Of a DNA stretch of 64,000 nucleotides, positions 10,260 to 21,200 are shown piece after piece. The notes below the pieces were generated by a model, which was not told the origin of the DNA, did not search any database, and saw only the letters and a program-made list of their open reading frames with translations. This DNA comes from Brachionus koreanus. Taxonomy: Eukaryota > Rotifera > Eurotatoria > Ploima > Brachionidae. Position numbers and translations under genes: made by a program. The DNA is taken from contig PJRA01000509.1 of the NCBI GenBank assembly GCA_016987375.1, forward strand, positions 936,201-1,000,200, in the 5' to 3' direction. Each line of letters opens with the position of its first letter. Position 1 is the first letter of the stretch.

Positions 10260-10911
10260 AAATTGTCTTTTTAAATCATGTGAATATTCTAGTTTCAAGT
10301 TCTTAATATAAGCGAGATTTTACATTAAATTGATAACCCTAAACAACAAGACTCCGGTCTAAATGTCTGGTTTAAAATTAAGAAATGTGAAATTAAACAA
10401 AAAAATTTTTTTTTGAAAAATTTAAGTTAAATAAAATAAAAAATAGCATTTTTAATTGATCTTTGTCGAATTTGTCTAAAAAATTAAGTGGAAAAATAGT
10501 CAAGCTTGTTTAAATGTATTATAAAAAAAAAATTCAAAATTTCAAATCTATTTATAATATCGATTTTGCAGCTTTCAAAACAAAAAAAAAACTTAGCTAC
10601 TTACAACAAACACCATATCACCAATGTTAAACATTCTAACTTATATTGCTCCAAATAAATGATTTCAGCTTGATAATTTTTTAAAAATTAAACAAACTAA
10701 TAAATCATTTTTCTAATTTATCTTAGGATTCAATTTAAGTCTTATCTTGAGAAAAATAAAATAATTCTATAGCTACTGGTACCATTTCTGGTTTTAAAGA
10801 TTTAAACAAAAGGCTATAAATGTGACTTAATTCGAATTTTTAATTTTAAAAAAAATATTGATCGAGTAACTTTACTATACTAAAGTTCGCGCGATGCAAA
10901 ACTTCCACACA
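10260..10911. other. AT-rich spacer
   Basis: No gene or repeat recognised. Confidence 0.5.
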
Positions 10912-11535
10912 ACCTCATTTTTAGATTTTACGTGTATGAAAATCTAGGGTTAGAGAAAATTTTAGGAGGGGTCTGAAACTCTATTTAATAAAAAAATAGT
11001 ACGAAGATTGTTGAGGTCAGTTAATGCTTATTATAAGAAATCAACTTATAGTGCAGTTCTAAAGACACACGCCTTTGTTTTGCCTGAAAAAGGCATATTT
11101 TTTAGGTAAAACAAAGGCAACTTTCCGAAAAAATCTCAATTTTTTTAAGATAACCAGCTCAGAATATAGAGCATTTAATTCTCAATGATAAAGTGTGTTG
11201 ATCGAGTAGATTGGTTGGATAAAATTCTGATAAAAAAGCTAAAATAAGAAATTTTTTTATTTTATTTAAATAGTTTTAGGGAATACCCCAGGCAGATCAG
11301 AATGGAACATAGTCCTTCTTGTCAGCCTAGCGATTGAATAAAAACATACAAAATAAAAAAGAAAAATGAATAAGAGAAAATAAAAATTGACTAGTTTTTA
11401 GTGAAAGGAAATAATTGCAAATAAGATATACTTTATATTAAAAAAAAGTTAGGTAAAGTGTCAGACGCCCCTAGCAAAAAAAAATAAATTTTTGACCCTA
11501 GGTTTTCATATACGTATATAATCTAAAAATGAGGT
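10912..11535. mobile_element. Non-autonomous inverted-repeat element (MITE-like), about 620 bp
   Basis: The left end (10912-10985) and the reverse complement of the right end (11455-11535) share ACCTCATTTTTAGATT, then TATGAAAA, CTAGGGT and AGGGG.GTCTGA in the same order. This makes terminal inverted repeats of roughly 70-80 bp with small indels. No transposase is inside. I could not see a clear target-site duplication. The interior near 11280-11335 carries a less AT-rich block that also has a weak match at 27655-27710. Confidence 0.65.
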
Positions 11536-12239
11536 CTAAATTCATATCTGAAGAGTGATTTTTTTTTAATTTCAAGATTAATCAACAGGCAACAAAAACC
11601 TTATTAAAGTCGATTGATTAAAAGTTCATCTATTTATATTGAATTTTTAAATTTAAACTAAGATTTTTGCATAAAATTTTTTTTGTTGATTAAACATTTA
11701 TAAATTCATATCAATTTTTTAAGAGATTTTTTTAACTAAATAAATATTATATTGATATTATTTTAAATTGATAGCTTGAATTTTGCATATTTCATTTCAT
11801 GCATGCTGAATGTGTGAAAATTTATGCTGAAAAACATACTAGTCATATTTTTCCAGAAATTATTATATTTTTTCATTTCAAGCTTAAAGTTAAATAATTT
11901 GAAAATAGAAATAACTTTAAACCAGTTTAAGCAATGCTTCGAATAATAATACAGAAAAATTGAACAATCATCAAAATAAGGTAGTAAAAATCTTTTAAAA
12001 AATTTACTTGTAACAGAAGTTAAAAAATAGAAGAATACTTAAAAAAATTTGAATTTTATTCCTCAAAATTTTATTCTCTTTTTTTTTTGTTCAATGGTTA
12101 GAGAACTATTTTACATGCATTTTTATTAACTTAAATCTAAGCTTTAGTCCGACCTTGGCCATAATCACTAATTTAAACAATTGTCAAGGTCGACCATAAT
12201 TTAGTTTTAACTAAAATCTCTAAAATTGAATATTTAAAA
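11536..12239. other. AT-rich spacer
   Basis: No exon or repeat recognised. Confidence 0.5.
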
Positions 12240-13760
12240 ATGACTGCTCAAGACCTCAATTTGAATGAACAGATAAAGAGTCTATCGGAAAAAAATGTAA
12301 GCTTAGATACGGTTTTAGAATTTTTTATTATTCCTATAATTTTAAGACATGCTTGAGTTTAGCTTTAAATACAGCCTTGCAAGAAAATGCAACTATCAAA
12401 CATGATTTAATTTCCGTTAAAGCAATTCAAAATGATTATGAGGAAAAAATAAAAAATAGCTGTGAAAATGAAAGAAAAATTGAGCAACTTGTTAAAAAAT
12501 TTAACTTTCAAGTTGAAAACTGGAAATACAAGTTTAAATGCTTGGAGCAGAAAATAGCAGATTTAGAGTCAATTGAAAAACAAGTTCGTTCAATGGCCGA
12601 CTCTTTATTAAATGAAAATCAAAGTCTTCGATCAATTGTTTTGCATCATGACTGTTTAGTACAAACATTGCATTCAGATTCTGCCCGCATGAAAAAAGAA
12701 TGTCAGGAAAAAATTGACGAGATTTTATCTCAAAATGAGAGGCTTTCAAGCTTTAAGTCAGAATCAGAGTCAAAAATTGATTGCTTAACTGAACAGCTTT
12801 TAGTTGTAAATGTTTTGAATTTTTCTAAATTTTAATTTTTTATATTTTAATTTTTAGAACAAAAATTTAATTGAAAATTTAAAAGCAGAAAATGAAAAAT
12901 TGTCTTCTGAAAAATACCAACTTGAACTCCAATTGATTTCACATCATCAGAATATGATCAATATGAAAAATAATTGTCAAAATACTGAACATTTTTTGGA
13001 AGAAAAAAACCAAATGATAAAAAATCTTGAAGATGAGAAAGCTTCTTTGAACATGGAGTTGAATAATTTGAAAATATCTAGCGATTATGAAATAAATGAG
13101 CTTAAAAAACAGGTTTAATTAAACAAGTGAAATTAAATTAATTAAATAAGAGATATTTAAGATAAAAAAGTTGGATTTGACTTTGAAGGCTGAAATTGAT
13201 GAAAAGACATTTTTCAAAAATCAATTAGACGATAAAGTAGAGCAATTTTATTTAGTCCAGGTTTTGATTTTCAACTTTTTTTTTTTAATCCTAGTTTTTT
13301 TTTCATTTAGTTGAATAATAAAGAATTGTCAGAAAGTCTAAAAATATATCAGGACAAAAAAAGAATGGATAATTTTACACAAACAATTTTCAAACTTAAC
13401 AATTTGTCTGTGTCGAACAAATCAACTCAAACAAGATCAACAAACGTTAATTTTGCCACATCTTCATTCACACAAACCCCTGTATTGATAAACCGAGGTG
13501 TTTCTACTCAAACTGAAATTGTTTGCCAACGAAACATAAACATACAGACGGACTCATGTTTGGATTTAAATAAAAACTTAGGATTTAAAAAAGACTGGAC
13601 TTTGAGGAATTTGAACATAGAAGATTTAGATGATTCTTATGGAGAAAATTTTCGACCAAAAAATTACAAAAAAAATGAAAATGCCAAAAATTTATTTGAT
13701 GAATTGATAAGCAAAAAAAATAGAAAAAGAGTCAGATTTGCAGATTTGAAAGACAATTAA
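12240..13760 (+). CDS. Coiled-coil protein with TQT (LC8-binding) array and RVxF motif
   Basis: Five exons in phase: 12240-12296, 12347-12805, 12858-13112, 13162-13260 and 13311-13760, giving 439 residues. Residues about 1-300 are one long charged heptad-type coiled coil. The tail has four TQT motifs at residues 313, 329, 344 and 356 and an IQT at 368, spaced 12-16 residues apart; TQT is the core of the dynein light chain LC8 (DYNLL) binding site. The last residues contain KRVRF, a classic RVxF docking site for protein phosphatase 1. I do not recognise the family; a centrosomal, spindle or dynein-linked scaffold is inference. Its stop lies 15 bp from the stop of the convergent DJ-1 gene. Confidence 0.82.
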
Positions 13761-13775
13761 ATAATAGAAAAAAAT

Positions 13776-14488
13776 TTAACATTTAATATTTAACATTTGC
13801 GCAATTTCTTTAGACTTCTCTTGACCACATAATTCTTTGACTATTGACAGAGCAAATTCAAAAGCAGTGCCAGGACACTGACTGGTGATCAAATTTCCGT
13901 CGACTACAACTCGATCATCAGACACTTTGAAACTATCAGTCAAATCTTGTTTGTACTTTGAATATGTTGTTATATTTGAGCCTAGGCCTATTTTGAAATG
14001 CTTTAAAACTTTAGTTCCTTTAAATTTTTTCAAAAATTAGAATAAAGTTATTTTTTTATTTTTGAATTTTTAAATAAAAACCTGCACAAATGGCGGCAAT
14101 TTTTTTGCTATGATCCCAGTGTTTTTTGACTATGGAGCCTACAGTCGAACTCTTAAAAAAATCATTAAATATCAATTTAATTTATTTTTTGTATTACGTT
14201 TTGCAGATGTTCATAACCAGGTCCACCAGGCAAAATGACAACATCAAATAGATCGTTTTGACAGCGATCTATGTCTAAATCAGGTACAACTCGAATATTT
14301 TGCACACAAGTGACCGGCTCGGAGCCTTGAACACCAGCCACAACCGCTTCTATGCCGGCTCGACGTAATGCATCAACTGGTATAACAACTTCAGTGTCTT
14401 CAGCCTTTTCGGCCAAGCAGACTAGCGCTTTAATGACCATTTTTTGATTATGCTTTGAACGATTTAGTCGAATAATAGCTCGTTGCAT
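13776..14488 (-). CDS. DJ-1/PARK7 family protein, divergent paralogue
   Basis: Three exons, 14488-14198, 14151-14082 and 14017-13776, give 200 residues. The DJ-1/PfpI fold is recognisable: KALVCLAEKAEDTEVV carries the active-site Glu (E33), and KKIAAICAG carries the nucleophile Cys (C119), with ITSQCPGTAFEFAL near the end. Changes from the family include loss of PTAL after ICAG and Lys in place of a conserved Gly near the Glu. It lies 99 bp downstream of a second, more conserved copy in the same orientation. DJ-1 proteins protect against oxidative and carbonyl stress; whether this copy is active is unknown. The extra intron (after ICA) is absent from the neighbour. Confidence 0.88.
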
Positions 14489-14587
14489 TTATATAGGAAA
14501 AAAAAAAAGTTTATTAATAATGATTTTATTTTTAAAACTAATTTAAAAATAGTTTTTTTTTTCAGTTTAAAATAATTTAAAAGAATT

Positions 14588-15236
14588 TTAGAATTTAAGT
14601 CTCATTGGTTCGATTAAAGACTGTGCCTTTTGAGCTCCCTCTAAATATTCGACTATTTTTAGTGCGAATTCAAAACTTGTTCCAGGACCCTGACTGGTTA
14701 CCAAATTGCCGTCTTGAACAACCCGGTCTTCATTGTACACATAATTTGCGCCAAGCTTTTCTTTAAATGCCGGATATGAAGTTATCCTCTTGCCGAAAGC
14801 CAAACGATGAGCAAAAAGAGCGGTTGGACCAGCACAAATAGCCGCAACCAATTTACTGCCTTCATAGTGACGATGCAAAATTTCTCCAACTAGAGGACTC
14901 TTGAAAATATCAATTAATTTTAGAGATTAAATATTTTGCAATTAAATTTTTTCATACCAATGCGCATGCTTCGGCTCCTTTTAGACCACCTGGAAGAATA
15001 ACTGCGTCAAAATTGTCCGATTTGACTGAATCAAGTGCTACATCAGGATTTATTTTGACGTTCCGGCTGCAAATAACTTGCTGATCGCCAGCCAGACCAG
15101 CTAAAGTCACTTCAACGCCAGCTCGACGAAGAGTGTCCACAGTGATAACTGTTTCCATTTCTTCGGCACCTTCGGCTAAGAAAACTAGAGCTTTTTTGAC
15201 CATTGTTGGCCTTGTGGAAAAAAATCTTTTAATCAT
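14588..15236 (-). CDS. PARK7: DJ-1/PARK7 orthologue-like protein
   Basis: Two exons, 15236-14958 and 14899-14588, give 196 residues (vertebrate DJ-1 has 189). [16 protein letters not shown] contains the conserved Glu (E28), [10 protein letters not shown] the nucleophilic Cys (C115), and the end is [16 protein letters not shown], all close to the family. The His usually found near the active site (in the THPLAK stretch of vertebrates) is replaced: SYPAFKEK. The ATG at 15236 adds [11 protein letters not shown] before the family start at Met12; that piece is basic, without acids, and could be a mitochondrial presequence, or translation may start at Met12. This is the conserved member of the tandem pair. 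Confidence 0.92.
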
Positions 15237-16048
15237 TCAAAGAGACAAAATTAGGACAATCGCCCTTTTTGAATAAATAAAGGGCTTTTAGCTGGATGGT
15301 AGGTTTTTAAGGAAAAAAACAGAAATATTTTTTGGAAAAATATGGAAATTTTTTCTTATTGCATGTATAGATGTTGTATTATTTCAAAAAGGAGATTTCT
15401 AAAATTATTCTTGTCATAAATTGAAGCTATTGATCTAGGAATTTTGTTCGCTTCAGACTAATTTTGAATAAAGCAAGCATAGCATTAAATATTTTCCTTA
15501 AAGTATTTATTTCAAAAGTAAGAAATGAATTTTTTTTTGCTTTATTCCTAGATTTACTTATTAAATCATGTTTTTTTTGCACAATTTTATTAAATAAGCA
15601 AAATTTTTTTCTCAAGTTAAGTTAATTTAATTTAATATTTTTACATAAAACTTAATTCAACTATCAAGTATATTTATTGAACTGGCTTTAAAAAATTTGA
15701 ATTCATAAAGCCTATTTTATCTGGTAAATAAAGTTATTCGGAAAACAAACAAATTTTTTTATAATTACAAAAATAAAAGTGGTTTTTTAGGTTTGATAGG
15801 TTTTTTGGGATTAAAAATTTTAACCATCTTAGCAAAAATAGAATTTTTTTTTTCTAAAAAGCTTTGAATGGCTTTAGCTTTAAAAGATGTTTTCTTTTAA
15901 ATCTGAAATTAGATGTGAAATTAAAATCTAAATAAAACAAAAATTTTTCCGTTTTGATAAGTTAAAATTAATAAATATAAAATACATTTAAATAAATACT
16001 GCAAAAAAGTGCCAAATTCTTTGTTAGAAAGAAAGAAATAGAAATAAC
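15237..16048. other. AT-rich spacer
   Basis: No convincing exon. The minus-strand frame at 15427-15615 has no supporting features. Confidence 0.45.
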
Positions 16049-16399
16049 GTAAAATTCGGCAGTGTGAATTTTGGATCAAAAAACAAAAGCAAAAATTTGA
16101 AATTAAAATAACTTTTTTTCTGTAAGTCTAAAACTTGTTCTGCAAATTGTATCAGTTGATACATAGTTTGTATCAGACAAAACCAAAGTCTGCAAAAAGT
16201 TTGCAATTTAAATATGATAATTTCGCAAAGCGCATAGAGTTTTGCATAGATGCACAGTTTTTGCACATATTAAATTTAGGTGATACAAACGAGCTGATAC
16301 AATTTGCAGAACAGGTTTCAAGAGTCAAACTAAGAAAGTTATTTCAATTTAGAATTTTTGTTTTTGTTTTTTGTACCAAAATTCACATAGCCGTAAAAT
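16049..16399. mobile_element. Foldback/MITE element with ~120-bp inverted repeats
   Basis: The left arm (16049-16176) and the reverse complement of the right arm (16279-16399) share TGTGAATTTTGG, then AAAAAACAAAA, AAATAACTTT and GTTCTGCAAATTGTATCAG in order, at high similarity. The centre (about 16177-16278) also contains words repeated in the 20040-20530 copy. No transposase is inside. The open frame at 16135-16491 is carried by the repeat and is not a gene. Confidence 0.75.
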
Positions 16400-17635
16400 T
16401 CCAGAAATTCAAAACTTTAGTGCTATCTGAATTTCTAATTTTTGACTCGAAATTCAAGATCAAGACACTAATCGAACGTTTAGTAGGTTGATTAAGATGA
16501 TTTTCTAAATTCAACTATTTGTGAAAAAGAGAAATACCTATTGTGATCATCTCTTCTTCTGTAAAGAGAAATTCGCAAACCATAAATTTTTTAAGCATTT
16601 TGTCTAGTTTTTTTAAAAAACAACATTTTAAAAGGTTAGTTGTTTCAAGAACTTAGTATACAAAATTCTATTTTTATCCTTCCACAAAAAATGAAATCAA
16701 GAGTTTTAGAGGACGTAGTTTACTAATTAGCACTTAAGTTTTAAATTTTTGGAACTTAAAAATTTTATCAAAAAAGCTGCAACAAATTAGGTTGCACAGT
16801 ATTTTTTTAAATGTATTTTATCTTGGTAAATTTTAATTTATCAAAAAAGGAAAAAATTTTGTTTTATTTTAATTTTAATTTCACATTCTAAATAATAAAT
16901 AGTTTTTTGAAAAAAGTTTTTCCTCTCTTTCGTTGCCAGAAAGAAAGCTACCATAGCGAAACTAAAATTGTCTTGTTTTACTAATCTTCTGCTGTAGCTT
17001 AATATTATCATTAGACTTGATCAAAAAAGTGTCTAATTTCTAGATTTTAATGTCTAATTTAAGCTAAAGGCAGCACTTTTATCAAAATTTTTAGAGATTA
17101 TAGCTTATAATTTCGAGTCTTAATGTAAATTTTTACTTTGACCTGGCATCTACAACTAATAAAGATCTCAATTTTTGGGTCTACTTTTTCGACACAATTT
17201 TTTAAATTCAATAAATTCTCAGTACCAAAGCAAAAATTATAAAAAAACATAAAAAATACATAACAATTTTAAATAAAGTGAACGAGTGCTTGCTTTTTGT
17301 TGTTTGTTTGATCAAAAAGAAAAAATAGAAAAAATTTTAACTTTTTCATTAGATTTGGATATTGTTTTCATTTAATAGTTTTTATAAATATTTGAAAAAA
17401 AGTCTAATTTATCAATAAACCAAAGCAAAACATGGCAAAAAATAAGACTTTTTTAATTGTTAATTTATTATTTAACATAGAATTTTAAAACATTAGAACT
17501 TACCATAATTTTTCTTAGAAGAAAAAATTATTCTATTAAATCAGTAGTAAACAGACTTCAAATTAAAAATTAGAAGAAATAAAATTATTATAAAATATTT
17601 TTGTCATCAATAACTTGATTTTTTTATATTATTGC
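16400..17635. other. AT-rich spacer
   Basis: No gene recognised. A GTAAATTTTAATTTAT word followed by AAAAAAGGAAAAAATT near 16825-16858 recurs near 19493-19522, suggesting further dispersed-repeat pieces. Confidence 0.4.
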
Positions 17636-17637
17636 AG

Positions 17638-17969
17638 TATTAAAATCTATTTTCAAAATAAGACGGCAATTTTTATCTCTATACAAATATCAATACTATT
17701 ATAAGTACATCAAACAAAGTTGTCCTGATGCTTTACATTTGGAATTGACTGATGGTTCAAAAGGAAATTGTTTTGTTTCAGATGAGAATCATTCAAAGCA
17801 TAGCAATGACGATATTATTATTTCACAAATCGATTCAAAAATCAATCAATTAAAAATTGTCGAATATGAAAAATTGAGACTCAAACCGGAAAGTATTATT
17901 AAGGATCTAATCAATGCTGGATTTCAACCATCAAAAAAAATACACAAATATTATAATGAAACCAATTGA
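17638..17969 (+). CDS. Last exon of an unrecognised gene, partial
   Basis: After an acceptor (TTATTGCAG at about 17629-17637) a frame of about 109 residues runs to the TGA at 17967-17969. It begins with a basic, Tyr-rich part (IRRQFLSLYKYQYYYKYIKQ), continues with CPDALHLELTDGS and ends in a lysine-rich helical segment. There is no ATG before the middle of the exon, so an upstream exon must supply the start; I could not place it. I do not recognise the family. The composition and splice site favour a real exon. Confidence 0.5.
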
Positions 17970-18249
17970 AAATGTCTCAGATGACTGGATATCAATCCAA
18001 TATAAAATTAATTTTGAATGTCATATTATCACAAAAAAATTTAAATTGAAATTTAATTTTTGAACTTTTATTATACCAACACAAAATTAAATTAACATAA
18101 CAAAAAAAAAAAGGAAAATGTTTTAACATGTGGCTTTTAATATATGTGCTTTTGACCAAAAAAAAATTTAATTCAAACATATATTTAATAAAATTCATTA
18201 AATTTTAATGGAATAAAAAAAATAAGCAGTCATTGGGGTGTTTCTTTTT

Positions 18250-21200
18250 TCAAGTTAAATTTTTGCAAGCAAAAGCCATAGTTCTTTTGTTTCGTTGATT
18301 CTCCGTGTTAGTTAAACTAGCTGCTCTGCACACAGTCAAATCCAAAGAATTACTCGAATGCAACGAAGTATTGGAAGCATGATTGGAAGATAGTTCAATT
18401 TGCTCGTCTTCACCGGATTTAGACACTTCTAATTGAGTTGAATTTTTTTCTATATTTGTATCTTCTCTTTTTAAATTATAGCGTCTCCGTTTCGTAACAA
18501 GGTTTTTTTTCTTTTTCTTATTTCGAAGTTCAATTATATTATCATTATCTTCACTAAGCATAATCTCAGGCTCATCAATATAATCATCGTCAGACTTTCT
18601 TTTTTTTGGTGAAAAATCACTTTCACTTTCAGTGTAAATAGGATCAAATACTTTGTTTACATAAGAAAATCGTTTAGATGGACTTTTACCAACATCTGTT
18701 TTTATTTTTTCATTCAAAATTCTTTTTAATATTTTTTCTCCTTCATCTTGGCTCAAGCCGATCAGTTGAAATGGAATTCTTTAAATAAAATAATCGATTA
18801 GTAAATAAATATTAATATTCAATATTTAAAGAATAAAAATTTAAGCTTGAAAAAAATTTAATCCTTTTTAAATGTGATGACTGGTCAAAAAAATGAATAA
18901 TTAAACAAAATTTTAGTTGACCAAATTTGATAAACCAAAAAATTCAATTTCAGAAGCAGCAAAACTAGTTTCGATAGACCAAAAAATACTAAGAAGAGTA
19001 CTTGATTGTATTTAAACTGGTTTAAAATTTTTGAAATTTGTGATGCATATATTTATAAAATTGTTTAGCAAGTCATTTGTAACAATTTTTGAACTGAATT
19101 GAAATTTGCCCGAAAGTCGGTCATACAAAAATTGATGACAAAAAATTATAAGTTTAACTCAACTAGTTTGTGGTTAGTCAGCATCACTTAAAAAAAAACT
19201 TATCTCATATAGAAATTCAAGAATCAAAGACTTTAAAATTAGGACTTTAAATACATGGGTGAAATTCAAATACAAGTTGAACATAAATATTTTCTTTTTT
19301 AATAAATTAAAATTATTAAAAAAAAAATACTTTTAAAAAAATAATGCAATAACATGTTTTTATGCAGCTTTTTTATCTAAAATAAATCGTAACTTTTTTT
19401 TAAATTAATTTTATGTTTATATTTTGTCTTTATTCTTTATGGAACAGTTATTTTTGGTAGAAGGATACAAGAAAGTATTTATTTTAGTTAAGTAAATTTT
19501 AATTTATTAAAAAAGAAAAAATTGTTGCTCAACTTCTCTTTGAATTTATCAAAATCTACTAATTCTTAAAAACTAAAAATTATGAAAAAGTAAGTTATCT
19601 CAGTATATTAATTCGGGGGTGATCAATTTCATGACCAGCCTCCACTCAAACTGAAAAGTCTCCTTTTAATAAATAAAATTTCAAAATGTTTTCAAATTGT
19701 TCATATTTTTTTTATCAAATATCAAAATTTTCTGAACACTCAATTTTTTTCTTGACAAAAAAATTTGTTTATTAATATAAAATTTTTTTTTCTAAAAAAA
19801 ATTTTGAGACCATTTGGTCTTTAGATTAAATGACGTTTTTTAATCGATAAAAAATATGACCGGCTGGTCATGATATTTAACATCCCCATTAATTCTACTG
19901 GTATTCAAACACAAAGATAAAAACAATATAGAGAATTGAAATTTTAATTTGGTCAAGCAGAAATAGCAGTCTCAAACAGCCTATTATTGAATAAACATCT
20001 GAATTGTAAAATTTGGAACATAAAACAAAAAAAAAATTTTATTTAAAATTTTTTTTTTTAAAAGTTGTTTTGTAAAATATATCAGCTAATACAAAGTATG
20101 TATAACCCAAATTTGGTCTTTGCAAAAAAAATTGCAATTTAATTTTAATAATTTTCAAATCCGAATACAAACAAAAGAAAAGTTCTTTTTATTTCAAAAC
20201 TTTGAAATCTACTAAAATAAATTTTTTTTTTTTAAATTTAGTTTAGCAATTTAGTTTGTTGCATCTTTATTATCTTAAATAAAAATTTAGCTTTCGTTTT
20301 TTTAAGATCAAATAAAAAATTATTGATGATTTATTTTTTTATACTTTTTTTACAAAAGAAAAAATATTTCAAGTAAAAAAAATTCAAAAAATTATATTGC
20401 ATTTTTATGCAGTATTTTTTGAAAAATATTTTATTTTATCAAAATAATAATTTTCAAATGCATAAACTGTTTTGCACAATTTCAGAGTTTTTACACAGAC
20501 TAAATTTTGGTACTTTGTATTCTTCTTATGAAGACAAATTTAAACCAATATATCTTATTTTATTTTCAAATTTAAGTTTTTAATAAAATAAATGAAAAAC
20601 ATTCTAAAAATTTTATGTTCAGTTTATTCGATTTTTTAAAATTAAATTATATTTTTCTTTTTTTAATTTTAAAATTTGAATTTAAGGGGAAAAATTAAAA
20701 AAAAATTCACTTACGATTTTTTATATCGTGATCGAATTCTTTTGACTATAAAGTCATTAAGATGAGTATTTTTGTTTATATGGGTAGTGAGGCCAATCAA
20801 AGAAGAAGATGCAAACCTCGAATCTCTTAAATTAAAAGCTAATACCGTGTCTTTTGGTTTTATCCAGTCTGGTCTAATAATAAGAGTTTCTTTTTGGTAA
20901 ACAACATGGTCGCTTGGTTCAAAATGCTGACTTTTAAAGGCCAAATTACAACCATACGAATAGTAAATATCTGATGAAGATGTGTCAAAAAACGATGAGG
21001 AATGTGTTTTACGCAACGATCGTATATCTTTTACCAAAGCTGGTAAAAATAAATCATCGACCAGAACAAAAACTTTATCATCTAGTTTAAAATTTGCTTT
21101 TGGTTTTTTCTTTTCAATTTCATATTTTTCGGTATAGTATTCAAAATCTGATTCGGAAATGCGCGAAATTGGCACATAGCAATTTTTTATTTTTTTTCTA

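Noticed and set aside
16135..16491. 118-residue plus-strand frame
   Set aside because: It lies within the inverted-repeat element and its translation follows the repeat arms; no start context or splice support.
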